Positions 23,319 through 31,363 of a stretch of 53,194 nucleotides of DNA are shown one piece after another. A model generated the notes under the pieces. The model saw only the letters and a list, made by a program, of their open reading frames with translations. It was not told the DNA's origin and ran no database searches. The DNA is from an uncultured Erysipelotrichaceae bacterium (GTDB lineage: Bacteria; Bacillota_I; Bacilli_A; Erysipelotrichales; Erysipelotrichaceae): NCBI GenBank assembly GCA_902766005.1, contig CACXCB010000029.1:64539-117732 (forward strand). Direction: 5' to 3'. The number at the start of each line of letters is the position of its first letter. Position 1 is the first letter of the stretch. A program made the translations under genes and the position numbers.

Positions 23319-24743
23319 TTATTTTTTGGCAAAAAAGATAGGATCAATGTTTGGCAGTGGTTCAAGTCTTGCTTCAAGGCCATCAATGAAACCATTCATG
23401 CCCGTATGGAAACAAATCGGGAAGTTCATGCCGTAAACCAGCATCGTTACATCAAACCAGTCATAATGATAGTGTGTGATCATCGCATCATATGTATTGA
23501 ACCTTCCCTTCAAAACACCCTCTTCCACGTAGATTTCCATCTTTCCGAATCCGGGATGCTCATAGAGACCTGCATAATCCTGCAATGCATGAGAAGGTTT
23601 TGTATCCGGAATACGCGCGTTCATCTTTGCCTGAACAGCTTCACCCATCGCAGCAAATAAAGGTCCGATCACAGAATTCAGCTTCTGTGTCCAATCGATT
23701 TCCGATAAGCCCAATACCCGATCAATAATCTCATATGTCAAAGCATTCGGCAGGAAATTCGTGGTTCCGTTAGACAAAACCGCAATGCCGAGATCCGCTT
23801 CAGGAACAAGTGTAATCAACGCAGAGAAGCCCAATGTATTTCCTCCGTGGCTGATCATCCGATAACCTCTGTAAAAATCCGTAAACCAGCATAAGCCGTA
23901 ATTCGTTTCTGTGATTTCCTTGAGCTTCCAAAGATAAGGAGACCCGATCATCTGCGGCGTGTGCATCTCCGCTAGAGATGCTTTAGAGATGATTCCCTTT
24001 CCATCGGAAAGCTGAAACAGCATGTATTTTGCCATATCTTCTGCAGTGGAATTGATGCCCCCTGCCGGTGCTACAGCCCCTAAATCAAGATAGGGCTGCG
24101 CAACATTGCCTGATGGCCCCATATTCAGATATCCTGTTGCCTTATTTTCAATGGTATCCAAATCCTTCACGGAAGTATTTGTATGATCCATCTGCAGAGG
24201 ATCAAGAATCCTTTCCTTTACAAGTGCCTCCCAGGATTTTCCTGTTATTTTCTCTGCAACATACGCTGCAAGCACAACCATCTGGTTGCTGTAATGGAAT
24301 TGATAACGCATATCACAAACAGGCTGCAGATACCTGTACGTTTTGATATATTCTTCGCGTGGCATCAAAGGACAGTAGACACCATGGGCATCTTGTGAAC
24401 TGATGCCCGTGCGATGACTCAGAAGGTCACGGATGGTGATTCTTTGTGCTGTTGTATCATCATATAACTGCAAATCTCCAAGGATGTCTTTTACCTTTGT
24501 ATCCCAGCTCAGCTTTCCTTCTTCTACCAGCATGCCAAGAATCAAAGCGGTAAAGCTTTTGGTAGCCGATCCGATCGGAAGAATTGTCTGCCCGTCAAAC
24601 TTCGTGTCAGCATTTCTTTTTCCATAGCCTTTTGTCAAGCATGTTTTTCCGTCTTTTACAATAGCTATGGAGAATCCCTCCAGATTCCATTTTGTTAGTA
24701 GTGATTCCGCTGTTTCATCAACAAATTGTACAATCTTTTCCAT
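23319..24743 (-). CDS. Serine hydrolase, beta-lactamase family (PF00144)
   Basis: A 474-aa penicillin-binding-protein-like hydrolase without signal peptide, so cytoplasmic. SATK holds the nucleophile Ser59 and Lys62, YHYSNQM gives the YxN element, and SHGGNTLG the third motif. The C-terminal part (about 365-474) is a lipocalin-like DUF3471 type domain. It lies ten bases downstream of the dipeptide epimerase, so a substrate such as a D-residue peptide or muropeptide is plausible but unproven. AAGGAGG sets the start at MEKIVQF; a longer reading to 24845 overlaps the epimerase gene. A GATCAAA/TTTGATC hairpin lies just past the stop, without a T-run. Confidence 0.88.
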   Translation of the reverse strand: MEKIVQFVDETAESLLTKWNLEGFSIAIVKDGKTCLTKGYGKRNADTKFDGQTILPIGSATKSFTALILGMLVEEGKLSWDTKVKDILGDLQLYDDTTAQRITIRDLLSHRTGISSQDAHGVYCPLMPREEYIKTYRYLQPVCDMRYQFHYSNQMVVLAAYVAEKITGKSWEALVKERILDPLQMDHTNTSVKDLDTIENKATGYLNMGPSGNVAQPYLDLGAVAPAGGINSTAEDMAKYMLFQLSDGKGIISKASLAEMHTPQMIGSPYLWKLKEITETNYGLCWFTDFYRGYRMISHGGNTLGFSALITLVPEADLGIAVLSNGTTNFLPNALTYEIIDRVLGLSEIDWTQKLNSVIGPLFAAMGEAVQAKMNARIPDTKPSHALQDYAGLYEHPGFGKMEIYVEEGVLKGRFNTYDAMITHYHYDWFDVTMLVYGMNFPICFHTGMNGFIDGLEARLEPLPNIDPIFFAKK

Positions 24744-24753
24744 TTTTTCCTCC

Positions 24754-25821
24754 TTAGAAATGATCGATATGAATACCGATTCCCGGTTCCTCTGACAATA
24801 GAATTCTTCCGCCTTCCGCAGTAAACCCTCCTGTAATCCAGTCACAGGAAGTCATAAAGGTTACATCCAGATCAATCCTGGATATATTCCTTCTTGCCGC
24901 TGCCAGATGCATGCCTGCAGCATTGGCAATAATCGATTCACCCATGCATCCGATCATGGCTGACAAATGAGAAGCTTCAGCTATTGCATTGATTTTCAAA
25001 GCCGGAAAAATCCCTCCGCATTTCATAAGCTTGATATTAAAGCCATCACATGCCCGCAAGCCGGCAAGAAGAGACGCATCTTCAGGAATATGAATGCTTT
25101 CATCGGCAATCACAGGCAGTACAGATGCTTCCTTTACTTCTTTCAGTCCCATGATATCCCTTGCCTTGACAGGCTGTTCAATGATCTCAACATGATTTTT
25201 GCGCAATACCGGTTCAATTGCGACAGCCTCTTTGACTTTCCAGCCTTGATTGGCATCAATCCGCAATATGATATCTTTGCCAACTGCCTGTCTGACTGCT
25301 GTAACCCTCTCACTGTCCAAAACAATGTCATCCCCAAGTTTCAGCTTTAAAATACGAAACCCCTGTTTTACCCATTTCAGGGAATCTGCAGCCATCTTTT
25401 CAGGTTCATTCATCGATATCGTCATATCCGACTCAATGTGCGGATCATCCCCGCCAAGATATCTGTACAAAGGCAAGCCGGCATTTTTGGCAGCGATATC
25501 ATAACAGGCGATATCAAATGCAGCTTTGACAGAAGTGTTGTAGTTATACATTTCATCCATCCGCTTATGAATTCTCTCGATTGCCAATGGATTTTCTCCG
25601 ATCAGGGCTTTTTTATATTCTGCTGCTATGATCATGCAGGTATCCAGGTTGTCGCCTGTCACAAAACCAAGCGGTCCTGCCTCCCCATAACCTGTAATAC
25701 CGTTATCCGTATCAATCCTGATGATCATTGTTTCATAGCCTTCGATTGTGCCAAAGGCTACATGCACCGGTTCCGTAAAACGAAATGATGTTTTTTTAAA
25801 TTGAATATCCGTTATTTCCAT
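24754..25821 (-). CDS. Dipeptide epimerase, enolase superfamily (L-Ala-D/L-Glu epimerase-like)
   Basis: A 355-aa member of the muconate-lactonizing subgroup. Catalytic lysines are in KLKLG and NIKLMKCGG. Metal ligands are Asp in RIDANQGW, Glu in IIEQP and Asp in IADES. Family members epimerise L-Ala-D-Glu from peptidoglycan turnover or other dipeptides; the exact substrate cannot be read from sequence. It is co-transcribed with the serine hydrolase, fitting a small muropeptide-salvage unit. The start is MEITDIQF with AAGGTGG upstream. The product continues the normal TIM-barrel length. Confidence 0.88.
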   Translation of the reverse strand: MEITDIQFKKTSFRFTEPVHVAFGTIEGYETMIIRIDTDNGITGYGEAGPLGFVTGDNLDTCMIIAAEYKKALIGENPLAIERIHKRMDEMYNYNTSVKAAFDIACYDIAAKNAGLPLYRYLGGDDPHIESDMTISMNEPEKMAADSLKWVKQGFRILKLKLGDDIVLDSERVTAVRQAVGKDIILRIDANQGWKVKEAVAIEPVLRKNHVEIIEQPVKARDIMGLKEVKEASVLPVIADESIHIPEDASLLAGLRACDGFNIKLMKCGGIFPALKINAIAEASHLSAMIGCMGESIIANAAGMHLAAARRNISRIDLDVTFMTSCDWITGGFTAEGGRILLSEEPGIGIHIDHF

Positions 25822-25913
25822 AAAAAACCACCTTTTCAACATTATCGGATGATCTTCTCTTGACCTCAATCAATCCGCTGTTTACCGTTTCAAAGGTGGC
25901 TTGATTTATTCTA

Positions 25914-26756
25914 TTATTTTGTGAATGGGGCATTATCCTGCTTTGTCAGACGAAGCGTGATAATATCATCTTCAATGATATTCGACAGGATAATCAGTAT
26001 CGCAGCAATCCATGGTTTCTTGATACCGCTGTATACGCATATGTCACCCTTCTCATCCTCAATCTTCTGACAAATCAGAAAATGATGCCTGGCAAGTATC
26101 TGACAATGCAGGTCGACCTGCTCTTGTGAGAGTCCCGTGCGATCTGCAATCAAAGAAGACGTGACAACTTTATCAATCGGTTTTGTCAATAAAAACGAAA
26201 GTATACGGAAATTGGCAGGATCTGAAAGAAGCCTGAAATATCGGATATATGCCTCTTGTGAAGAATAGGGATTATCCGGTTCAGGTGCAAGGAAAAGAAA
26301 ACGGCTTCCCTTTGTCATCTCTCCAATTGCGAATCCCTCCGGCATGATACTCTGCATCAGATAGCCATTTCCTTCCTCACTCTTGAGAGAAGGCTGTGCG
26401 GCAAACATATCTTTCATTGAATCGGAGGCATCAGATGTGCCGATCACCGAAGCCCAGGCATATTCATATGCTTTTTCAAATCTCTTCGCCTTGGGAATAC
26501 AGGAAAGACTTTTTACAATATCCGGACCGACATTTGCGGTAGGATTCTCCTGTCTGCCCAAAAGATAATCGGTTGAAACATGAAGGCAGTCAGCAATAGC
26601 AGCGAGCATGCTAATATCAGGCATTCCTCCCTTTTCCCATCGGCTGACAGCCTGTGTACTGACATGTACCTTTTCGGCAAGCTGTGCTTGCGTAAGACCT
26701 TCGCTTTGTCTGCATTGTCTGATCTTTTCCGACAGAATCTCATTCACCTTCCGCAT
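25914..26756 (-). CDS. XRE-family regulator with C-terminal ArsR-like winged helix
   Basis: A 280-aa transcription factor. Residues 8-62 are an HTH_3 domain (LTQAQLAEKVHVSTQAVSRWEKG). Residues about 185-250 look like a second, ArsR-type winged helix (LLSDPANFRILSFLLTKP ... TSSLIADRTGLSQEQVDLHCQIL). The middle (about 90-170) may be a sensor. It lies upstream of the dipeptide epimerase/serine hydrolase pair on the same strand, so it may control them. An AAGGAG is well placed before the ATG. Confidence 0.87.
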   Translation of the reverse strand: MRKVNEILSEKIRQCRQSEGLTQAQLAEKVHVSTQAVSRWEKGGMPDISMLAAIADCLHVSTDYLLGRQENPTANVGPDIVKSLSCIPKAKRFEKAYEYAWASVIGTSDASDSMKDMFAAQPSLKSEEGNGYLMQSIMPEGFAIGEMTKGSRFLFLAPEPDNPYSSQEAYIRYFRLLSDPANFRILSFLLTKPIDKVVTSSLIADRTGLSQEQVDLHCQILARHHFLICQKIEDEKGDICVYSGIKKPWIAAILIILSNIIEDDIITLRLTKQDNAPFTK

Positions 26757-26776
26757 ATGTTACTCCTTGTAACAGC

Positions 26777-26782
26777 ATTATA
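26777..26782 (-). promoter_or_regulatory. -10 box of the XRE regulator gene
   Basis: TATAAT preceded directly by TG on the minus strand, 21 bases before the start codon. No convincing -35. Confidence 0.45.
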
Positions 26783-26797
26783 CATTGTCATGCATGC

Positions 26798-26822
26798 AAA
26801 GAAAACCGGAATGATTCCGGTT
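26798..26822 (-). terminator. Terminator downstream of iscB, probably the original gatD terminator
   Basis: AACCGGAAT / ATTCCGGTT with a one-base centre, then TTTTCTTT on the minus strand. It lies just outside the GC-rich element, in host-like sequence. Before the insertion it would have followed gatD (inference). Confidence 0.8.
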
Positions 26823-26835
26823 TCCTATTTCACCT

Positions 26836-28143
26836 TTATTGCACCACGGAAGCCCCTGCCTTCAGGCATGGGGAGGAAGTGGCGCCCCTTTTCTCCGTGT
26901 GATATTCATATCCGTCTGCCCTTTGTAGGACGGTGAACCACTTGTGATTCAAGCCTTGGACTCGCCCTTGCATCGTGTTGATGTCGAAGGAACCTGTCTT
27001 CCTGCAAAGAACCCGGCCGACATACGTGCCGGCTTTCTTTCCGCTTCCGATGTCAGCCTTGCAGTAGTCCCCCGTGGAGAACCCGAAGAACAGTTTCTGC
27101 CGCGCTCGGTATCCCCTCGGGAACCCCGACGCATTGACGTTCGTCCTGCAATGCGACCCGCGTCCCTTCGCTGTGATCACCAGGACCTCGTTTGTCTTAA
27201 TTGCAAGCATGTCGGGAGTCGATTCGCCGACGCAGCACGCGTCGTAGTAGTGCTCCTTTGGCAGGCCGAGCCTCGTTCGGTTGTACTTCGTCCTGCCGCC
27301 AGTCCCGCACTCGACGGGAAGCCCAGTACCTACGAGCATGTCGTACACCCTCCACCTCGTGGCCGTGACGATTGCTGCGTCCCTGAGTGGCTTCTTGGCC
27401 TGCTTCTGAATCTCCGGATGTCCGAACTCCTCGGCGGTCATCGCACCCTTAGCCTGGTTGCACTCGTGGCAGGCGAGCGTCAGGTTGCTGATCCTGCTCG
27501 ATCCGCCCCTGCTCCTCGGAACGATGTGCTCAATCTCGAGTGGGACGTGCTCCTTTCCGCAGTAGGCGCACCTCCGGCCACGTCTCTCCAAGAGGTACTC
27601 GCGCACCTCGTAGCCTTGCAGAGTCCCCTGCTGGTATTGGACGCCATCAATCGTGTCGTCCTGCACGAGCTGCGTGTCAAACTTGACGTTCTCGTATGAT
27701 ATTACGCCTACTGGCGCGAGCGTGCAAAGCCGTCTGACCCATGTCTCGATGTTGCCGACGCGGCTCTCCAAGGACGGTGGAAGCCATCCCCTCGGCCTCG
27801 TGCGGTTGTCGAAGCGCGGCTTTCTGTGTCTCAGGTTCGCACTCCTGCGGCGTCTCCTGTAGCCCCGGCGTTTGTCCAGCAGGCTCTTGATGTTCGTGCG
27901 GTGCTCTATCTGTCCGAGCCACACGGCCTTGTTCCCGTCGAGCAGCGCGAGACCCGTGTGTTTGCTGCCGTAGTCGATTTTGATCCTGTAGCTCTTCTCA
28001 GCAGGCGGTCTTTCCTCCTTCAGTATGATTGTGAACGGAACCCTCCTGAACACGGCTGCCTTACCGTCTCTCAGGAGTTTCCTCGCCTCTGCCGGATGAA
28101 CCATCGGCTGAGACTGTTTGTTGGTGTCGATTACAAATACCAT
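26836..28143 (-). CDS. iscB: IscB RNA-guided HNH/RuvC endonuclease
   Basis: OMEGA-type nuclease ancestral to Cas9, 435 aa. The PLMP-like N terminus is MVFVIDTNKQSQPMVHPAEA. RuvC-I is KIDYGSKHTG (Asp57), followed by an arginine-rich bridge helix (RRRRRSANLRHRKPRF). RuvC-II is VISYENVKFDTQ (Glu151). The HNH domain has CAYC, EIEHIVPRSRGG (His206) and CHEC knuckles. RuvC-III is HYYDACCVG (His298, Asp301). All catalytic residues are present, so it may be active. ATG 28143 has AAGGAG five bases upstream. GC content is much higher than in the neighbours, a sign of transfer. The last codons lie in the element's terminal hairpin. No TnpA gene accompanies it. Confidence 0.95.
   Translation of the reverse strand: MVFVIDTNKQSQPMVHPAEARKLLRDGKAAVFRRVPFTIILKEERPPAEKSYRIKIDYGSKHTGLALLDGNKAVWLGQIEHRTNIKSLLDKRRGYRRRRRSANLRHRKPRFDNRTRPRGWLPPSLESRVGNIETWVRRLCTLAPVGVISYENVKFDTQLVQDDTIDGVQYQQGTLQGYEVREYLLERRGRRCAYCGKEHVPLEIEHIVPRSRGGSSRISNLTLACHECNQAKGAMTAEEFGHPEIQKQAKKPLRDAAIVTATRWRVYDMLVGTGLPVECGTGGRTKYNRTRLGLPKEHYYDACCVGESTPDMLAIKTNEVLVITAKGRGSHCRTNVNASGFPRGYRARQKLFFGFSTGDYCKADIGSGKKAGTYVGRVLCRKTGSFDINTMQGRVQGLNHKWFTVLQRADGYEYHTEKRGATSSPCLKAGASVVQ
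26850..26873. repeat. Left subterminal hairpin of the IscB element
   Basis: CCCCTGCC-ttca-GGCATGGGG. Paired with the hairpin at 28364-28384. It also encodes the C terminus of IscB. Confidence 0.8.
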
Positions 28144-28145
28144 AG

Positions 28146-28393
28146 TTGCTCCTTGCCCAAACGGGCTTCTCGCCCTTACGGGCGGTAATGTTCCTCTCGC
28201 CAATGTTATCCGCGCTTGTCATGCCCGCCACACTGCCCACGCCCCTGCGGACTGTTTAATGACGGGCGGCATAGCCCGAGACTGAGGAGGCATCCCGGGG
28301 TGCCATGACGCGGATAACGTAGTGCTCGAAGCACTTAGGCTGGTCAGTCGGGACTATTGCAAGCCCCCGCCTTTAGGCGTGGGGTGACTGACC
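28146..28393 (-). ncRNA. Candidate omega-RNA scaffold upstream of iscB
   Basis: In IscB systems the guide RNA is encoded just 5' of iscB, with the guide at its 5' end outside the element. This interval is packed with pairing. GGTCAGTC/GACTGACC (28386-28393 with 28342-28349) encloses the terminal hairpin. AGTGCT-tcg-AGCACT follows, then a 10-bp long-range stem GTTATCCGCG/CGCGGATAAC with GTCATG/CATGAC inside it. CGGGC/GCCCG, CGCCC-gtaa-GGGCG and GCCC-gttt-GGGC come before the iscB start. No ORF of note occupies it on this strand. Ends are approximate; the guide would be the roughly 16 bases read from about 28410 down to 28394. Confidence 0.8.
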
Positions 28394-29115
28394 TTCAGTC
28401 TTTTCAGCATGACTTCCTGTGCTTTGTATTCGATTTCATCATCCAGCGGTGCAAGCGTTACATCGCCATAGGTTTTCCGTAAAGCACGCTGCAGGATCTT
28501 GTCTGCAATTTTCGGATTTTTCGGAAGCAGAGGCCCATGCATGTATGTCGCTAACACCTGATCATTCAGAAAGCCTTCAAAACCGCTGTCAAATGTGTTT
28601 CCATGACCATAGAGAACTTTCCCGAAAGGTGTTTCAACATTCTTTGTCTGACCGCCATGGTTTTCAAATCCGACTGCCTTGAATGTTTCATTGTCCATTG
28701 TTGTTTCAATGGCAATATTTCCTATGCAGCGATGATCCCTGTCGGTACTTTCCGTATAGTAGTCAAAGAAGCCAAGCCCTTCCACAATATTGCCGTCCTG
28801 ATCCTTGTAATACTTTCCGAAAAGCTGATATCCGCCACAGATTAACAGAAATGCAGTTTTATTATCCATTGCCTTCTGAATGTCATCCTTGCGTGAAATC
28901 AGATCCTCAAAAATCAGATTCTGTTCCCTGTCTGCACCGCCTCCCATGAAGAACAGATCATAGGAGGAAATATCTTTTGTTTCACCGATGGAACATGTAT
29001 CCACAATGCATTCGATATTTCTTTTCGTGCTTCTGACACGCAGTACTTCCGTATTGCCTTTATCACCATAGAGATCCATCAGATCATGATACATCCATAA
29101 CATCTTTATCTGCAT
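28354..29115 (-). CDS. gatD: GatD, glutamine amidotransferase subunit of lipid II isoglutaminyl synthase
   Basis: With MurT it amidates D-Glu of lipid II to D-isoglutamine, needed for efficient cross-linking. The 253-aa class-I-like amidotransferase shows FMGGGADREQ, the nucleophile Cys93 in LICGGYQLFG, and His193 in YMHGPLLPKNP. Residues 1-241 are host sequence. Residues 242-253 (VSHPTPKGGGLQ) are read from the terminal hairpin of the IscB element, which supplies the stop codon. The catalytic fold ends before this tail, so function is probably kept. It overlaps the murT end by ten bases. Confidence 0.93.
   Translation of the reverse strand: MQIKMLWMYHDLMDLYGDKGNTEVLRVRSTKRNIECIVDTCSIGETKDISSYDLFFMGGGADREQNLIFEDLISRKDDIQKAMDNKTAFLLICGGYQLFGKYYKDQDGNIVEGLGFFDYYTESTDRDHRCIGNIAIETTMDNETFKAVGFENHGGQTKNVETPFGKVLYGHGNTFDSGFEGFLNDQVLATYMHGPLLPKNPKIADKILQRALRKTYGDVTLAPLDDEIEYKAQEVMLKRLKVSHPTPKGGGLQ
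28364..28384. repeat. Right subterminal hairpin of the IscB element
   Basis: CCCCCGCC-ttta-GGCGTGGGG. It encodes the last codons of gatD and starts the omega-RNA scaffold. Confidence 0.8.
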
Positions 29116-30422
29116 GATTCTTCCTCCTTTTTCAGGATTGCCCTTGTGGCATGCAAAGCAGTGTAGGTAGAAATGACATGACTTGGCAGATCGGCTTCAT
29201 TCAGCCAGTGGATTGCCTCCTTGCTGTCTTCAATAACTTTAATACGGTCTTCCAGTCCCTCATACTTCAAGCGCAGGGCCATATCATATGCACGCAAACC
29301 GGAGCATACAATTGTATGGATATCAGGCTGATTCAGCCTTTCAAAATGTGCATCCCAGATCCAGCTGACATCATGGCCGTCCTGGTCATTGTCATTGAGG
29401 AAGATGCAGATATTCTTATCCCCTTCCTGTGCAACGATATACTTCATGACTTCATTTGCACCGGTTGGATTTTTTACAAGGTTGATGACACATGGCTTGG
29501 AAAGCTGATACAGTTCATTTCTGCCTTCCTTCAGGACAAAATTCTCAAACACGGTATTGGCATTGCGCGGATGCAGGTGCATGGTTTTAAGTACTGTCAG
29601 GACACATGCGCAATTATAGATTGCATAGATAGAGTTGATAAAGGAATGAAATATATTTCCATCATATGTAAATGTCTCATGATCATAATCCACATCTGTA
29701 ACAAGCACATCCGGTGTTATCTCTCCGAAATGATCAAACGGACAACGAAATCTGCCGATATGGGAATACTGGTAATAATCATAGACAAGCGGTTTGCCGC
29801 ATCTCGGACAGAATTTCCCCTCGGAAGCTTCATCCGTCTTTTTGACACTGACTTTGTTTTCCGCTACAGAGAAATAATGGATGTATGCTTTTTTAGCTGT
29901 ATCGGCAATTCTCAGAACATTCGGATCATCTCCGTTCAAAATCAAATGTCCCTCAAAATCTTCCGTTACTTCCTGAATCTTGCGGATAATGGTTTCCATT
30001 TCTCCTGCCCTGTCAAGCTGGTCCCTGAAAAAATTCGTCACAACAAGGTGGGTCGGATTCAGGTTTTTGAACTGGCGATAGACCGTCAGTTCATCCACTT
30101 CGATGACGGCAGCATCTGCCTGAATGCGGAAGTCGGAATCTGCATTGGATGCCAGCAATGTTGCAATCCCGACATTGAGGTTATCCCCTCTGCGGTTATT
30201 GATTACCTTCATTCCCGATGCACGCAAAGATTCTGCAATCAGATTGGAGGTGGTAGTCTTTCCGTTTGTTCCCGTTACAAGAATGACGGTTGAAGGCATT
30301 TTAAACTTTTCAATAAAATGCGGATCGATGCGCAAAGCAATTTCACCCGGAAACGAACCTCCTCTGCCCACTTTCTGCAGGGCTTTGTGTGTCAACTGTA
30401 CAAACTTTAATCGTAAATCCAT
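29106..30422 (-). CDS. murT: MurT, Mur-ligase-like subunit of lipid II isoglutaminyl synthase
   Basis: ATP-dependent partner of GatD, 438 aa. The P-loop VTGTNGKTTTSNLIAE lies near residues 45-60, the Mur-ligase middle domain follows, and a DUF1727 C-terminal domain ends the protein. A zinc-binding insertion reads CPRC ... FRCPFD (about 205-230). Three cysteines are visible, and the position where a fourth is usual carries Asp, so zinc binding may differ. The start overlaps the yhaM stop (TAATG). The murT-gatD pair belongs to a long operon beginning at the flippase-like gene. Confidence 0.95.
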   Translation of the reverse strand: MDLRLKFVQLTHKALQKVGRGGSFPGEIALRIDPHFIEKFKMPSTVILVTGTNGKTTTSNLIAESLRASGMKVINNRRGDNLNVGIATLLASNADSDFRIQADAAVIEVDELTVYRQFKNLNPTHLVVTNFFRDQLDRAGEMETIIRKIQEVTEDFEGHLILNGDDPNVLRIADTAKKAYIHYFSVAENKVSVKKTDEASEGKFCPRCGKPLVYDYYQYSHIGRFRCPFDHFGEITPDVLVTDVDYDHETFTYDGNIFHSFINSIYAIYNCACVLTVLKTMHLHPRNANTVFENFVLKEGRNELYQLSKPCVINLVKNPTGANEVMKYIVAQEGDKNICIFLNDNDQDGHDVSWIWDAHFERLNQPDIHTIVCSGLRAYDMALRLKYEGLEDRIKVIEDSKEAIHWLNEADLPSHVISTYTALHATRAILKKEEESCR

Positions 30423-31363
30423 TATTTTCCTGCTTTCTTCGATTTATAAAACTGGCGGTTATCCAGGGCAAAAAGCTTCGCTGTCCATTCGCCCGGCTGT
30501 GTTTCATCCAGAGCCTGTTTCAATGTATTTAATCTTGCATCCATATTGTCAATCAGGCTTAGTACTTCTGCTTCCTGCAGCATCGGCAGAACCGGAGAGC
30601 CGAACTCGTAGTGGCCATGGTGGCTCAGAATCATGTGATGCAGAAATACTGCTTCCTCACTGTCTTCCAGATTCAGCTTTTCCGCAACTTTTGTCAGCCA
30701 CCCGTTGGCAATGGAAATATGTCCTTCCAGCCTGCCTTCCAAAGTATATTCTGTTGTGATCGGTCCGCTCATCTCAGCCGTTTTTCCAAGGTCATGAATC
30801 AATGCTCCGGCAATCAGAAGATCCCTGTCAAGCTGCGGGTAGTGCTCTGCGATATGATCGGCAAGAGCGGCCATGGATAAAGAATGTTCGGAAAGGCCTC
30901 CTAAAAAATTGTGGTGAATTTTAGAGGCGGCCGGAAAGGCGTAAAACTTATCTCCGACTTCCTCCAGCATCCCCTTTACCAGCTTGCGGTAATTCTCATT
31001 CCGAATGGAATTGATGTAGTAGGAAGCCTTGTCTCTTCTGTCTTTTTCACTGATGCCGCTGGAGATTACATAATCATCCATGGAATACGCGGAAGGATCC
31101 GCTTCAGATACCTTTGTAATTCTCAATTGCAGGTTACGGTTATAATTTATAACTTCAAAAGTAAAATTCAAGACATAACCGATATGGATTTTTTCCCTGT
31201 CCTCCGGCTTGACATCCCAAAATTTTCCGTCAATCGTACCGGAGCGATCCTGCAAGACAAGGGTCAGATATGGCGCCCCTTTGTTTGTCGTGCCGTTGCG
31301 ATAATCCTTTACAAATAAAGGCATCGTCTTCTTATCATTTTCTTTTAATTCCTTAATCTTCAT
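30422..31363 (-). CDS. yhaM: 3'-5' exoribonuclease YhaM
   Basis: Single-strand-specific exonuclease acting in RNA turnover, 313 aa, the usual YhaM length. An N-terminal OB-fold (about 15-95, LVLQDRSGTIDGKFWDV) precedes an HD domain with HHNFLGGLSEHSLSMAALA, IAGALIHDLGK and HHMILSHHG, which hold the metal ligands. It overlaps the end of the upstream glycosyltransferase-RecX gene by eleven bases and touches the murT start, so all are translationally linked. Confidence 0.95.
   Translation of the reverse strand: MKIKELKENDKKTMPLFVKDYRNGTTNKGAPYLTLVLQDRSGTIDGKFWDVKPEDREKIHIGYVLNFTFEVINYNRNLQLRITKVSEADPSAYSMDDYVISSGISEKDRRDKASYYINSIRNENYRKLVKGMLEEVGDKFYAFPAASKIHHNFLGGLSEHSLSMAALADHIAEHYPQLDRDLLIAGALIHDLGKTAEMSGPITTEYTLEGRLEGHISIANGWLTKVAEKLNLEDSEEAVFLHHMILSHHGHYEFGSPVLPMLQEAEVLSLIDNMDARLNTLKQALDETQPGEWTAKLFALDNRQFYKSKKAGK

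Larger units (their letters stand above)
26836..28393 (-). mobile_element. IscB (IS200/IS605-related ISC) element without transposase
   Basis: GC-rich block holding iscB and an upstream structured RNA region. It is bounded by similar hairpins: CCCCTGCC-ttca-GGCATGGGG (26853-26873) and CCCCCGCC-ttta-GGCGTGGGG (28364-28384). Both are preceded by AAG and lie in the same orientation. Exact ends are uncertain. It would have to move using a TnpA encoded elsewhere. It sits between the gatD coding end and a host-like terminator. Confidence 0.85.

Noticed and set aside
26944..27699. 251-codon plus-strand frame opposite iscB
   Set aside because: High GC makes long antisense frames likely; the minus-strand product has all IscB motifs and a ribosome site.
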